From Couchioplanes caeruleus (GTDB lineage Bacteria > Actinomycetota > Actinomycetes > Mycobacteriales > Micromonosporaceae), in the NCBI RefSeq assembly GCF_003751945.1, contig NZ_RJKL01000002.1:1-64000 (forward strand): 64,000 bases of DNA, in the 5' to 3' direction. The notes under the pieces are model-generated. The model was given only the letters and a program-made list of their open reading frames with translations. It was not told the origin of the DNA and ran no database searches. Within the stretch, counting starts at the first letter, position 1; the number at the start of each line of letters is the position of its first letter. Position numbers and translations under genes: made by a program. Below are positions 8,406 through 16,544 of this stretch, one piece after another.

Positions 8406-9554
8406 ATGAGTCAGGGCACCGAGGTCGACGAGATCATGTCGCGGGCCAGCGGGGTGGTCGCCGCGGTGGTCAACGCGTCGACCCAGCTGTTGATGGCGCT
8501 GATCGAGTTGCGTATCCAGCGGCTGCGGGAGGCGGCCGAGCGGGATCGGGAGCAGGTGCGGCGGGTCCGCGAGCAGACTCGGGCGTACCACCAGGCCGAC
8601 GCCGCGGTGTGGCGCGCGGCGATGCGTCGGCAGTGGTGGCGCGAGGCTGGAGCGGAGGACATCAGTCGGGTATGGCGGGCGGCGTCCACGTGGCAGCACG
8701 TCGACCCGCGTGCCGCTGAGGCCCGCCAGGTGGTGGTCGAGCGGCTCGCCGAGCGCGGTGTGCGCGTCGACCTTGCCGCGCAGACAACGCCGAGTTCGCA
8801 GGATGTGGCATGGCTGTCCGATGCCTTGGACCGCGCCGCCGCCGACCGGGCGGCTCAGGCCGAGGCGACCCGCGGCCACGCGCGATCGGGCTCGCAGCGC
8901 GACACCGGGCGGGAGGCGTCCGCGGTTGTGGACGGCGAGCTCGGCGAGGCCCAGCCCGTACGGGCAGAGCGTCGGAGTGCCCGTGACCGGGAGGAGCGCG
9001 CCGCCGCGCATGTGCGGGCGGCGTGGTCCGACGAACGCGCCGAGCGGGTGATCAGCTGCAAGGCGTGGGGCGCGCTGGTGAACCAGCTCGACCAGTTGGA
9101 GGAGCAGGGACACGACGTCGAGATGCTGCTGCGTGGTGTGCCGGCGTTCGTCGATCAGGCACACACCCCGGCGGCATTCGCGTTCCGCTCGATTGACGAC
9201 CGGCTCGATGGCCCGGTCGATCTCGGCACCCAAAGCCGCGGCGGGGGCGTCGCCGAGGACCCCGTCTCGGAGACCGCGCCGGCGTCGAGGGAGTCGTCCG
9301 CGAGCAACCCGGGCTCTCCCGGGGTTGCCGCTGACCCGGCAGCGGAGACGCCCGACGCGGGTGCTGCGCAGGTCGCCGCCGGTTACGGCGAAGCTGCTCT
9401 ACTTGCCGCGCAGGCGTACCCGATCACGACACAGGATGCCGTCGCGGGGGCCGCGGCCCGGTCGCAGAGCGGGGCGCCCTGTGTCACCGCGGCCCGGCAC
9501 GAGCTGGCGCGACCGGGCCACGAGCAGCACCTCGACGCGGGTACGAGCCGATGA
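8406..9554 (+). CDS. Mobilisation-operon coiled-coil protein, unknown function
   Basis: 382 aa. GGGGGAGGAGAC precedes the ATG. Residues 1-35 form an amphipathic or hydrophobic helix, and 35-75 a strongly charged coiled coil (QRLREAAERDREQVRRVREQ). The central region is helical and Arg/Ala-rich with repeated W residues (WRAAMRRQWWREAG). The C-terminal 100 residues are low complexity. It sits 18 nt after the relaxase and overlaps the next gene by ATGA. I know of no named domain. A role in relaxosome assembly or docking is inferred from position alone. Confidence 0.6.
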   Translation: MSQGTEVDEIMSRASGVVAAVVNASTQLLMALIELRIQRLREAAERDREQVRRVREQTRAYHQADAAVWRAAMRRQWWREAGAEDISRVWRAASTWQHVDPRAAEARQVVVERLAERGVRVDLAAQTTPSSQDVAWLSDALDRAAADRAAQAEATRGHARSGSQRDTGREASAVVDGELGEAQPVRAERRSARDREERAAAHVRAAWSDERAERVISCKAWGALVNQLDQLEEQGHDVEMLLRGVPAFVDQAHTPAAFAFRSIDDRLDGPVDLGTQSRGGGVAEDPVSETAPASRESSASNPGSPGVAADPAAETPDAGAAQVAAGYGEAALLAAQAYPITTQDAVAGAAARSQSGAPCVTAARHELARPGHEQHLDAGTSR

Positions 9555-9787
9555 TTGCCGGTGGCATGGCGGATCCGGTGCCGCATCACTTGGTGGCCGA
9601 ACGGGAGTTCGCGGACGAACGGTTCTGGTCGGCAGCTGCCCGGCTCGCCGGCCGCCTGGGTCACCGGGATCACTCACTCCAGCTTGTCGGCGAGGTGGAA
9701 CGGCTTGCCCATTACGCGCTGCGCTGCGTGTCGTGTGATCGGCCGATCGCGACGTTCGAGGTTCAGGTTGTGGCATCGCCTGTGTAG
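9551..9787 (+). CDS. Small hypothetical protein, last gene of mob operon
   Basis: 78 aa, ATG overlapping the previous stop (ATGA). A helical N-terminus is followed by YALRCVSCDRPIATFEVQV, with a single CxxC pair. It ends just before a clear intrinsic terminator, marking the operon end. Function unknown. Confidence 0.55.
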   Translation: MIAGGMADPVPHHLVAEREFADERFWSAAARLAGRLGHRDHSLQLVGEVERLAHYALRCVSCDRPIATFEVQVVASPV

Positions 9788-9792
9788 GTCCA

Positions 9793-9824
9793 TAGGCCCT
9801 CCCCGTTTCGTCGGCGAGGGCCTA
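9793..9824 (+). terminator. Terminator of the mob operon
   Basis: TAGGCCCTC (9793-9801) is perfectly complementary to GAGGGCCTA (9816-9824) with a 14-nt loop, followed by CTTTGTTC. It starts 6 nt after the stop of the last mob gene. Confidence 0.7.
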
Positions 9825-9949
9825 CTTTGTTCAGGCAGGACGAAGTCCGGCGCGCGACCTCGGGTGCACCGGGCCGGAGCTAGAAGTGCGGGCGGCGGGC
9901 GACGTGGGCGGCGACCGCGTCCGGGCCGGGCGTTGGTCTCCACGCTGAC

Positions 9950-10423
9950 GTTGCGATCCTTGCCCGGCCTGGTGGCCGGGCGCAGCGATCCGCCTGACGT
10001 TCCGCATGGGGTGGCAGGTCGCGTTGCGATCCTCGCCCAGCCCGGTGGGCCGGGCGCAGCCCGGGTGATGACCCACGGGGCGCCGCCGAGGGTGGCGTTG
10101 CGATCCTCGCCCGGCCTGGTGGTCGGGCGCAGCCGGGTCGACCTGACCCGCAACGGCGCCTACAAGCCGTTGCGATCCTCGCCCGGCCGGGTGGCCGGGC
10201 GCAGCCGGTCACGGTCGCGAACGCGGCCGGGCGGTAGACGACGTTGCGATCCTCGCCCGGCCTGGTGGCCGGGCGCAGCCACCAGCGGCGGTGGACACGT
10301 GGACCTTGCCTCGGGGGTTGCGATCCTCGCCCGGTGGCCGGGCGCAGCACCACGCGGGCCGTCGAGATGTTTCGGCTGCTCGACTGGTTGCGATCCTCGC
10401 CCAGCCGGGTGGCCGGGCGCAGC
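9950..10423 (-). CRISPR. CRISPR array 1, type I-C, 7 repeats / 6 spacers
   Basis: Repeats lie at 9950-9986, 10023-10060, 10097-10133, 10169-10205, 10243-10279, 10317-10348 and 10387-10423. Most are 37 nt; read on the minus strand they start GCTGCGCCCGGCC and end GGCGAGGATCGCAAC, matching the I-C style 3' end (GGATYGMAAC). The sixth is shortened to 32 nt by loss of the stem loop, and the first carries a C-to-T change, as expected of the trailer-end repeat. Spacers are 35-38 nt. Orientation by repeat end implies transcription on the minus strand, away from cas3, with the leader in 10424-10520. Confidence 0.93.
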
Positions 10424-10520
10424 GGTTCGTGAGCTGCCTGTATGGCCGTTCTGGTGTTCGGGCGCGGACAGGTGCGTGTCTTCTTCGCCTTATTTTAGGG
10501 GCTTTTCGTGGTGAGGAACC
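10424..10520 (-). promoter_or_regulatory. Candidate leader of CRISPR array 1
   Basis: The stretch between the last repeat and about 10520 is the only AT-richer sequence nearby (CTTATTTTAGGGGCTTTT at 10488-10505) and sits at the 5' side of the array in its inferred minus-strand orientation. The promoter itself cannot be placed confidently. From 10521 to 10700 nothing further is evident. Confidence 0.4.
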
Positions 10521-10704
10521 GACAGCTCGTGCGGCGGTCACCGGAGGTTCCTAGGTTGGGAAGGCCCTGGTTCATGCGCTCGGTGTCCTTGGTGCGCTTA
10601 CTGAGGCTGGTGCCCGTGCGGATGTCGGCGTCGATAGACAGGGCGGGTCGCGCAGTGGATCACCAGGAGTAGTCGGCTCGCGTCGAAGTGTCACACGGTG
10701 GCGA

Positions 10705-10710
10705 TAGGGT
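10705..10710 (+). promoter_or_regulatory. Candidate -10 box upstream of the cas operon
   Basis: GATAGGGT contains TAGGGT, seven nucleotides before GTG 10718. This is leaderless-type spacing. It would drive the 42-codon leader ORF and cas3. Confidence 0.4.
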
Positions 10711-10717
10711 CCGGCGC

Positions 10718-10846
10718 GTGCTCGATCCCGACCAGAGTGCGGCAGCCCAGCTAGCGCGAACTGCTACTGGTGGCTATCTGACATTGACGGTGGGTGTTTC
10801 GGCGTGGCGGGATGGACGGGCTCAGATGCGGCAAACCGTGGATTGA
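10718..10846 (+). CDS. Possible 42-aa leader peptide ahead of cas3
   Basis: A 43-codon frame starts at GTG 10718, directly after a TAGGGT -10-like box, and stops with TGA at 10844-10846, ten nucleotides before the cas3 start. The peptide begins VLDPDQSAAQLARTATGGYL and matches no family I know. Its stop codon overlaps the GAGGA ribosome-binding site of cas3, so translation through it could expose or couple cas3 initiation. It may be spurious; the evidence is spacing and absence of interruptions only. Confidence 0.35.
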   Translation: MLDPDQSAAAQLARTATGGYLTLTVGVSAWRDGRAQMRQTVD

Positions 10847-10855
10847 GGACTATTC

Positions 10856-13138
10856 GTGTCTAGTGGTACGCCGTTGTGGGCGCATAGCCCTGCCCTGGGT
10901 GGGGGGTGGCACAGCCTGGATGCGCATCTGCGAGCGGTCGCGGATCTGGCAGGCAACTTCGCTGCGCCGTTCGGTGGTCAACAGGTCGCGTACTGGTTGG
11001 GGCGGTTGCATGACGTGGGGAAGGCGTCGTGCACGTGGCAGGCGGGCTTGGCGCGGGCAGCGGTCACGGGCGGCCGGGTGGGCACCGATCACAAGGCGTT
11101 GGGAACGCGGGTCGCGCACGAGCGGGGCCTGGGCGGCTTCGCGGTGGGTATCTGGGGCCATCACAGCGGCCTGGTCGACATGCAGGATCTCGGGCCGGCG
11201 TTGAAGTCACGGGTGACCGACGGTGCCGCTGAGGTGGCCAGCGCTGAGCAGGTCCTGGATGGGTTGGTGGCGGACCTACCCGCTGATCTACGTGCGGCGG
11301 TGCCGCCGGTGTGGCGCGAGGACCGTCTGGTGGGTGAGATGGCGGTCCGGTTGTGTTTCAGCGCGCTGGTCGACGCGGACTTTCTGGACACTGCCGCGCA
11401 CTTCGCCGGCTTGCCGGCGCCGCGGGTGCGCCCGGAGGCGGACCTGGGGGTGTTGTACGAGCGGTTCACCACCCGCCGGGCTGGCAAGCTCGCCACACGC
11501 CGGGGTTCGCCGATCGATGCGCTGCGGGAACGCATCTACGCCGGATGTGTGGAGGCCGCCGAGCGTCCGGCGGGGATCTTCCGGTTGGCGGCGCCGACCG
11601 GGGCGGGTAAGACGTTCGCGTCGGCCGGGTTCGCGTTGCGGCACGGGCACCGGCACGGCAAGCGACGGGTCATCGTCGCGGTGCCGTTTTTGACGATCAC
11701 CGAGCAGAACGCCCTGCAGTACCGCGAGCTGCTCGACGACGAGCGGGACGCCGATCCGGTGGTGTTGGAGCATCACAGCGGCGTCGACTTCGACGCAGGC
11801 GGAGCGCGGCGGTGGGCGCGGCTGGCGGCGGAGAACTGGGATGCGCCGTTCATCGTGACCACGTTCGTGCGCCTGTTCGAGTCGTTGTATGCGCGTAAGC
11901 CCGCCGCGGTGCGCCGGCTGCACCGCCTGGCCGACTCGGTGATCGTGCTCGATGAGGTGCAGGCGCTGCCGCCGGCGATGCTGATGCCGATCCTGGACGG
12001 GCTGCGCCTGTTGGTGCAGCACTTCGGCGTGACGGTGTTGTTGTGCTCGGCCACGCAGCCGGACTTCTGGGCGTTGAGCCCGTTCGCGCACCTGGAGGCC
12101 ACCGACCTGATCACCGACCTGCCAGCGGTGGCCAGCCGGCTGCGTCGGGTCTCGTTCGAGTGGCAGCTCGACCCGTCGCCGACGCTGGCCGGCATCGCAG
12201 CCCAGGCCGCCGCGCTGGGCTGCGCGATGGTGGTGGTCAACACCACCGCCGACGCGCAGACCGTCTTCGCGCAGTGGCGCCACACCGGCGACGAGTGTGA
12301 CACCGCGCAAAGGGTGGCGTGGCATCTGTCCACCCGGATGTGCCCCGATCATCGTCGTCGGGTGCTGGCCGAGGTGCGACGACGGCTGGACGCGGGCCTG
12401 CCGGTGCTGCTGGTGTCCACTCAACTGATTGAGGCCGGCGTCGACATTGACTTTCCGGTGGTGTTCCGGGCGCTGGCACCGGCGGACTCGTTGCTCCAGG
12501 CCGCCGGCCGGGCCAATCGCGAAGGCCGGCTTGCCGGGTTGGGCCGGGTGGTCATCTTCGCCGCGTCGGATGCCCGTCAGCCGCCGTCGTACCGGGCCGC
12601 GGTCGGGGCCACGCTGCTGCATTTCGGGCCGGGCCGAGATCCCGACGACGTCACGGCGTTGCCGGCCTACTACCGGTCGCTGTACGACGCGTTGAACCTG
12701 GCCGACCCCGGCCACGTCGGGCAGCGCATCCAGCAGGCCCGCACCCGATGGGCGTTCGAGACCGTGGCCAGCGGCCCGGTGATCGACGCGACCAGCGGCG
12801 TCCGGGACCAGACTCAGGCGTTTCGGATGATCGACGATGACAGCCTCGCCGTGATCACCCCGCAGGCCGCCGACCCCGATGAGCGTCAAGAGGTCGACGA
12901 CGCCCTGACCCGGCTGCGGGATGCACCGGTACCGGCGATGGGCGACGTGCGCCGGTTGCAGCCGTACACCACCACCCTGAACCGCAGCGTCCTGCGCGCC
13001 CGCCCGCATGTGCAGGCGCTGCTGCGCCCGGTGCTCGGCACGCCGGGCACGGCTGGCGCGCTGGTCGAGTGGTGCGGCGACTACGACGACGCGACCGGTA
13101 TCACCATCGACACCGCAGTGGAAGGACTGGTGCTGTGA
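10856..13138 (+). CDS. cas3: Cas3 nuclease-helicase, type I-C
   Basis: 760 aa, GTG start with TTGAGGA 6 nt upstream. It is the effector recruited by Cascade to unwind and degrade target DNA. The N-terminal HD nuclease shows His24, the HD pair at 52-53, His79 and the GHH at 101-103. The SF2 helicase follows with Walker A APTGAGKT (246-253), DEVQ box (366-369), SAT (398-400), an EAGVDID motif V (527-533) and motif VI QAAGRANREG (549-558). All catalytic signatures are present, so interference should be functional. Its stop overlaps the cas5 GTG. This gene leads the operon, as usual for I-C. Confidence 0.95.
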   Translation: MSSGTPLWAHSPALGGGWHSLDAHLRAVADLAGNFAAPFGGQQVAYWLGRLHDVGKASCTWQAGLARAAVTGGRVGTDHKALGTRVAHERGLGGFAVGIWGHHSGLVDMQDLGPALKSRVTDGAAEVASAEQVLDGLVADLPADLRAAVPPVWREDRLVGEMAVRLCFSALVDADFLDTAAHFAGLPAPRVRPEADLGVLYERFTTRRAGKLATRRGSPIDALRERIYAGCVEAAERPAGIFRLAAPTGAGKTFASAGFALRHGHRHGKRRVIVAVPFLTITEQNALQYRELLDDERDADPVVLEHHSGVDFDAGGARRWARLAAENWDAPFIVTTFVRLFESLYARKPAAVRRLHRLADSVIVLDEVQALPPAMLMPILDGLRLLVQHFGVTVLLCSATQPDFWALSPFAHLEATDLITDLPAVASRLRRVSFEWQLDPSPTLAGIAAQAAALGCAMVVVNTTADAQTVFAQWRHTGDECDTAQRVAWHLSTRMCPDHRRRVLAEVRRRLDAGLPVLLVSTQLIEAGVDIDFPVVFRALAPADSLLQAAGRANREGRLAGLGRVVIFAASDARQPPSYRAAVGATLLHFGPGRDPDDVTALPAYYRSLYDALNLADPGHVGQRIQQARTRWAFETVASGPVIDATSGVRDQTQAFRMIDDDSLAVITPQAADPDERQEVDDALTRLRDAPVPAMGDVRRLQPYTTTLNRSVLRARPHVQALLRPVLGTPGTAGALVEWCGDYDDATGITIDTAVEGLVL

Positions 13139-13824
13139 CCGACCCCCATGCACTCGTTTTGCCTCGTAACCGAGCTGGTGAGCCGCCGGTGGCGGTGCAG
13201 GTCCGCGGCGACGCGGCGCTGTTCTCGCGCCCGGAGCTGAAGGTCGAACGGGTCACCTATCCGGTGATGACGCCCTCGGCGGCGGTGGGGGTGCTGGAGG
13301 CCATCTTCTGGAAACCCGAGATGCGCTACCGCATCGTCGCGATCGAGGTGCTCAACCCGATCCGGCAGTTCACCATCCGCCGGAACGAGACCAGCGACGT
13401 GCCTGCGCTGGCTGATGCGATCAAGGGCGGTCGGCGGGTGGACACCGTGGCCCACCGCGACCAGCGCAACGCGGTCTGCCTGCGCGACGTGGCGTACCGC
13501 ATCCACGCGCACATCGAGACCCGCGCGCATGCCGACAAGCCCGCCGCCGCCTACCGCGACCAGCTGCGCCGCCGGGTCCGCCGCGGCGCCTGCTTCCAGC
13601 AGCCCTATCTAGGTACCCGTGAGTTCAGCGCCGACTTCTGCTGGCCCGACGACACCCCGCGCCAGTACACGCTGAGCGAAGACCTGGGCATCATGCTGCA
13701 CTCCATTGAGCGCGACCCGCGCGGCGTGGTGAGCATGCAGTGGTTCGCCGCCCGCCTGGATGTCGGTGTGCTGCATGTACCGGAACACGGCCTCACCTTG
13801 GACCTGCCGGGTGGGGGACGCTGA
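13135..13824 (+). CDS. cas5c: Cas5c (Cas5d), crRNA-processing Cascade subunit
   Basis: 229 aa from GTG 13135, which overlaps the cas3 stop (GTGA); an upstream in-frame start would lie inside cas3. In type I-C this subunit replaces Cas6, cutting pre-crRNA at the repeat and holding the 5' handle. Family features: GDAALFSRPELKVERVTYPV and MTPSAAVGVLEAIFWKPEM near the N-terminus, LNPIRQFTIRRNE, DVAYRIHAH, and a C-terminal LGTREF..DF segment. Catalytic Tyr/Lys/His residues known from Bacillus Cas5d cannot be mapped without an alignment. Its stop overlaps the cas8 ATG. Confidence 0.93.
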   Translation: MTDPHALVLPRNRAGEPPVAVQVRGDAALFSRPELKVERVTYPVMTPSAAVGVLEAIFWKPEMRYRIVAIEVLNPIRQFTIRRNETSDVPALADAIKGGRRVDTVAHRDQRNAVCLRDVAYRIHAHIETRAHADKPAAAYRDQLRRRVRRGACFQQPYLGTREFSADFCWPDDTPRQYTLSEDLGIMLHSIERDPRGVVSMQWFAARLDVGVLHVPEHGLTLDLPGGGR

Positions 13825-15671
13825 TGCTGCTGCAACGCCTGGTCGAGTTCGCCGATGCCAGCGGCGAGGTTGTCCCGCCGTTCTACGCGCGGAAGGCGGT
13901 GCGATGGCTGCTCGACCTGCACCCCGACGGCACTGTTGCCGGCCCGCTGACCGACACCGCCGACCCGAGCGACCGCGCCCGGAAGTACGGGGTAGCGCGG
14001 CTGGTGCCGTCGGTCACCCGCACCGTCGGTATCGCGCCGGCGTTGGCCGTGGATAACCCGGAGTACGTGCTCGGCTGGATCGGTGAGGGCAGCAACCCGG
14101 AGCGGGCGCCGAAGCAGCACGCCGCGTTCAAGGAACTGATCTACGCCTGGGACAAGCATGTCGGCGACCCGCGCGGCCCGGCGCATGCGATCGCCGAGTT
14201 CTACCGCCACCAGCGCGACGCGAGTGTGGACCAGCCGCCCGGGTGGGGGCGCGGCGACCTGGTCGCGTTCCGCGTTGCCGGCACCGTGGCCTGCACCAGC
14301 GAGGCGGCGATCGGCTACTGGGCTACGGTCGCCGCAGCCCGCAAGGGCTCCGGAGCGGTCGGGTTGTGCCTGGTCTGCGCCCGGGTGCAGCCGCTGCTCA
14401 AGACGATCCCGCAGCAGATCCCCAGCCGGTGGCTGCCCGGGACGTTGAAGAACGCGTCGCTGGTCAGCGTCAACGAAGCCGTACACGGCTATGAACTGAA
14501 GAAGTCACTGGTACACACCCCGATCTGCACCGGCTGCGCGTTGAAGTTCACCTCCGCGCTGACCACTCTGCTGTCCGACCCCAACCACAGCGTGGCCTAC
14601 TCCGGGCAGAACACCCGCCTGGCGTGGTGGATCGTCGGCGGCGCCGACTACGACCCGATGGGCGCTCTCGAGCAACCTAACGACGCCGACGTGCCGCAGC
14701 TGCTCGCCGCCGTGCGCGGCGGCTCGCACACCGAGCTCGACGATACCTCGGCGTTCTGCACCGTGACCGTCGCCGGTAACTCCGCCCGCGTCGTCGTCCG
14801 TGGCTGGGTCCAGATGCCCCTACCGCAGCTCAAAGCCAACATCGCCGCGTGGCTGACCGACCTGGAAATGGTCGACGCGTTCACCGGCGCACCCACCCGG
14901 ATTCCGTTGGGCCATCTGACCCGCGTCAGCGGACGGTGGGACACCCGCAAAAGCGTCTGGAAAGAGTTCGGTGCCTCTGGTGAGGACCGCCCCCACGGCG
15001 CGCACCGCGCCCTGCTGGCCGCCGCCCTGCTCGGCCGGCCCCTGCCACCACACCTGCTCACCCACGTGATCCACCGCATCCGCGCCGACAGGCGCGTCGA
15101 CACCGCCCGCGCCGCGCTGATCCGGCTGATCCTGCGCCGCCACCCGCGTATCCCCGCTCCCGACCGGAAGGCCCTCATGGCGACCCTGAACCCCGACCAC
15201 CCGTCACCGGCCTACCTCGCCGGCCGGATCTTCGCCGTCCTGGAAGACCTACAACTGGCCAACGCCCGCGCCTACAACCAGAGCATCAACACCACCTTCG
15301 CCGACCGCTACTTCTCCCGCGCCATCACCAGCCCGCTCAGCGCCCTGGTCGCCGGACGCCGCGACGCCCGCGCCTGGCTCAAACGCCTACGCCGCGTGCG
15401 GCCAAAGTCCGCGTACTTCTACGAACAGCGCCTCGACGAACTGTTCAACCAGATCGCCGACGCCGGCGGAATCCCCGCCGCCGTCGTCGTCGTCGAGCAA
15501 GCCGCATTCATCCTCGGCTACCACCAGCAACGCGCCGCCACCACGGTGGAACGTCAGCAGGCCAAAGCCGCCAGCGGCGCCATCGACCCTGACCTCGATG
15601 TCGACAGCGACGACACCGCCCTCGACATCGACAGCAGCACCGACGCCGACACTGAAGGAGTCCCGGCATGA
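13824..15671 (+). CDS. cas8c: Cas8c (Csd1), large Cascade subunit
   Basis: 615 aa from ATG 13824, overlapping the cas5 stop (TGATG) and preceded by GGGTGGGGGA. It recognises the PAM and triggers Cas3 recruitment. The N-terminus MLLQRLVEFAD...PPFYARKAVRW is characteristic of Csd1, and a CLVC...CTGC cysteine pair set (about residues 190-235) suggests the zinc site often found in this family. The last 30 residues are strongly acidic (DPDLDVDSDD..). The C-terminal third has its own ribosome-binding site and start (see Cas11c). Coupled to cas7 by ATGA. Confidence 0.93.
   Translation: MLLQRLVEFADASGEVVPPFYARKAVRWLLDLHPDGTVAGPLTDTADPSDRARKYGVARLVPSVTRTVGIAPALAVDNPEYVLGWIGEGSNPERAPKQHAAFKELIYAWDKHVGDPRGPAHAIAEFYRHQRDASVDQPPGWGRGDLVAFRVAGTVACTSEAAIGYWATVAAARKGSGAVGLCLVCARVQPLLKTIPQQIPSRWLPGTLKNASLVSVNEAVHGYELKKSLVHTPICTGCALKFTSALTTLLSDPNHSVAYSGQNTRLAWWIVGGADYDPMGALEQPNDADVPQLLAAVRGGSHTELDDTSAFCTVTVAGNSARVVVRGWVQMPLPQLKANIAAWLTDLEMVDAFTGAPTRIPLGHLTRVSGRWDTRKSVWKEFGASGEDRPHGAHRALLAAALLGRPLPPHLLTHVIHRIRADRRVDTARAALIRLILRRHPRIPAPDRKALMATLNPDHPSPAYLAGRIFAVLEDLQLANARAYNQSINTTFADRYFSRAITSPLSALVAGRRDARAWLKRLRRVRPKSAYFYEQRLDELFNQIADAGGIPAAVVVVEQAAFILGYHQQRAATTVERQQAKAASGAIDPDLDVDSDDTALDIDSSTDADTEGVPA
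15177..15671 (+). CDS. cas11c: Internal translation product Cas11c (small subunit)
   Basis: ATG 15177 is codon 452 of cas8c, in frame, preceded 5 nt away by GGAAGG. It would give a 164-aa protein, MATLNPDHPSPAYLAG..., mostly helical, ending in the same acidic tail. Type I-C systems are known to make Cas11 by internal initiation inside the 3' part of cas8c, and both location and size fit. The sequence directly shows only the ribosome-binding site, start codon and helical content; actual initiation is inferred from the family. Confidence 0.6.
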   Translation: MATLNPDHPSPAYLAGRIFAVLEDLQLANARAYNQSINTTFADRYFSRAITSPLSALVAGRRDARAWLKRLRRVRPKSAYFYEQRLDELFNQIADAGGIPAAVVVVEQAAFILGYHQQRAATTVERQQAKAASGAIDPDLDVDSDDTALDIDSSTDADTEGVPA

Positions 15672-16534
15672 GCGCCGCCCACCTCGACCCCACCCGCCGC
15701 CACGACGCCGTGCTGCTGTTCGACGTCACCGACGGCAACCCCAACGGCGACCCCGACGGCGGCAACCAGCCCCGCACCGACGACGAAACCGGCCAGGGCC
15801 TGGTCACCGACGTCGCCCTCAAACGCAAAATCCGCGACACCGTGGCCCTGCTGCGCGGCGACGACCCCCGCTACGGCATCTTCGTCGAAGCCGGCCACGC
15901 CCTGAACACCCGCATCGAGCAAGCCCTCAAAGCCAACCCCGGCAACCCCGACAACGCCCAACAATGGCTGTGCCAGCACTACTTCGACATCCGCATGTTC
16001 GGCGGAGTACTCAGCACCGGCACCACCAAAGGCGGCGCCGGCAAAGTCCGCGGCCCAATGCAACTCACCTTTGCCCGCAGCCTCGACGCGATCCTGCCCA
16101 CCGACCACGCCATCACCCGCGTCACCCCCACCCGTCCCGAAGACCTCGCCGCCGGCAAGGTCACCGAGATGGGCTCCAAATGGACCGTGCCCTACGGGCT
16201 GTACCGCGCCCACGCCTTCTTCTCCGCCCCCCGCGCTACAAAAACCGGCGTCACCAGCGACGACATGGCCACCCTCTGGCAAGCCCTCACCGTCATGTTC
16301 GACCACGACCGCGCCGCATCACGCGGCGAAATGAAACTCTGCGGCCTGTACATCTTCAACCACCCCGACCCCCTTGGCGTCGCCCCCGCCGCGACCCTCA
16401 CCAGCCGGATCACGCTGTACCGCGCCAACCCCGACAAAGCACCACGCCAACACACCGACTACACCCGCAGCATCGACACCACCGACCTGCCTACCGGCGT
16501 CGAATTCACCCCACTGGTCGACCTCTGGCCATGA
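15668..16534 (+). CDS. cas7c: Cas7c (Csd2), Cascade backbone subunit
   Basis: 288 aa, AAGGAG 7 nt before the ATG, which overlaps the cas8 stop. Several copies line the crRNA spacer. The N-terminal signature HDAVLLFDVTDGNPNGDPDGG is typical of Csd2/Cas7, followed by a GLVTDVALKRKIRD segment and RMFGGVLSTG. A C-terminal glycine-poor region ends at the beginning of CRISPR array 2, only about 10 nt away. No cas4-cas1-cas2 genes follow, unlike complete I-C loci. Confidence 0.95.
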   Translation: MSAAHLDPTRRHDAVLLFDVTDGNPNGDPDGGNQPRTDDETGQGLVTDVALKRKIRDTVALLRGDDPRYGIFVEAGHALNTRIEQALKANPGNPDNAQQWLCQHYFDIRMFGGVLSTGTTKGGAGKVRGPMQLTFARSLDAILPTDHAITRVTPTRPEDLAAGKVTEMGSKWTVPYGLYRAHAFFSAPRATKTGVTSDDMATLWQALTVMFDHDRAASRGEMKLCGLYIFNHPDPLGVAPAATLTSRITLYRANPDKAPRQHTDYTRSIDTTDLPTGVEFTPLVDLWP

Positions 16535-16544
16535 TGGCTCCACA

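Noticed and set aside
7245..9233. 662-aa minus-strand frame opposite the relaxase
   Set aside because: It is the antisense shadow of relaxase and coiled-coil genes: Arg/Pro/His-rich, no domain, no ribosome-binding site.
11288..13153. 621-aa minus-strand frame opposite cas3
   Set aside because: Low-complexity shadow of a well-supported cas3 gene, a normal effect of high third-position GC.
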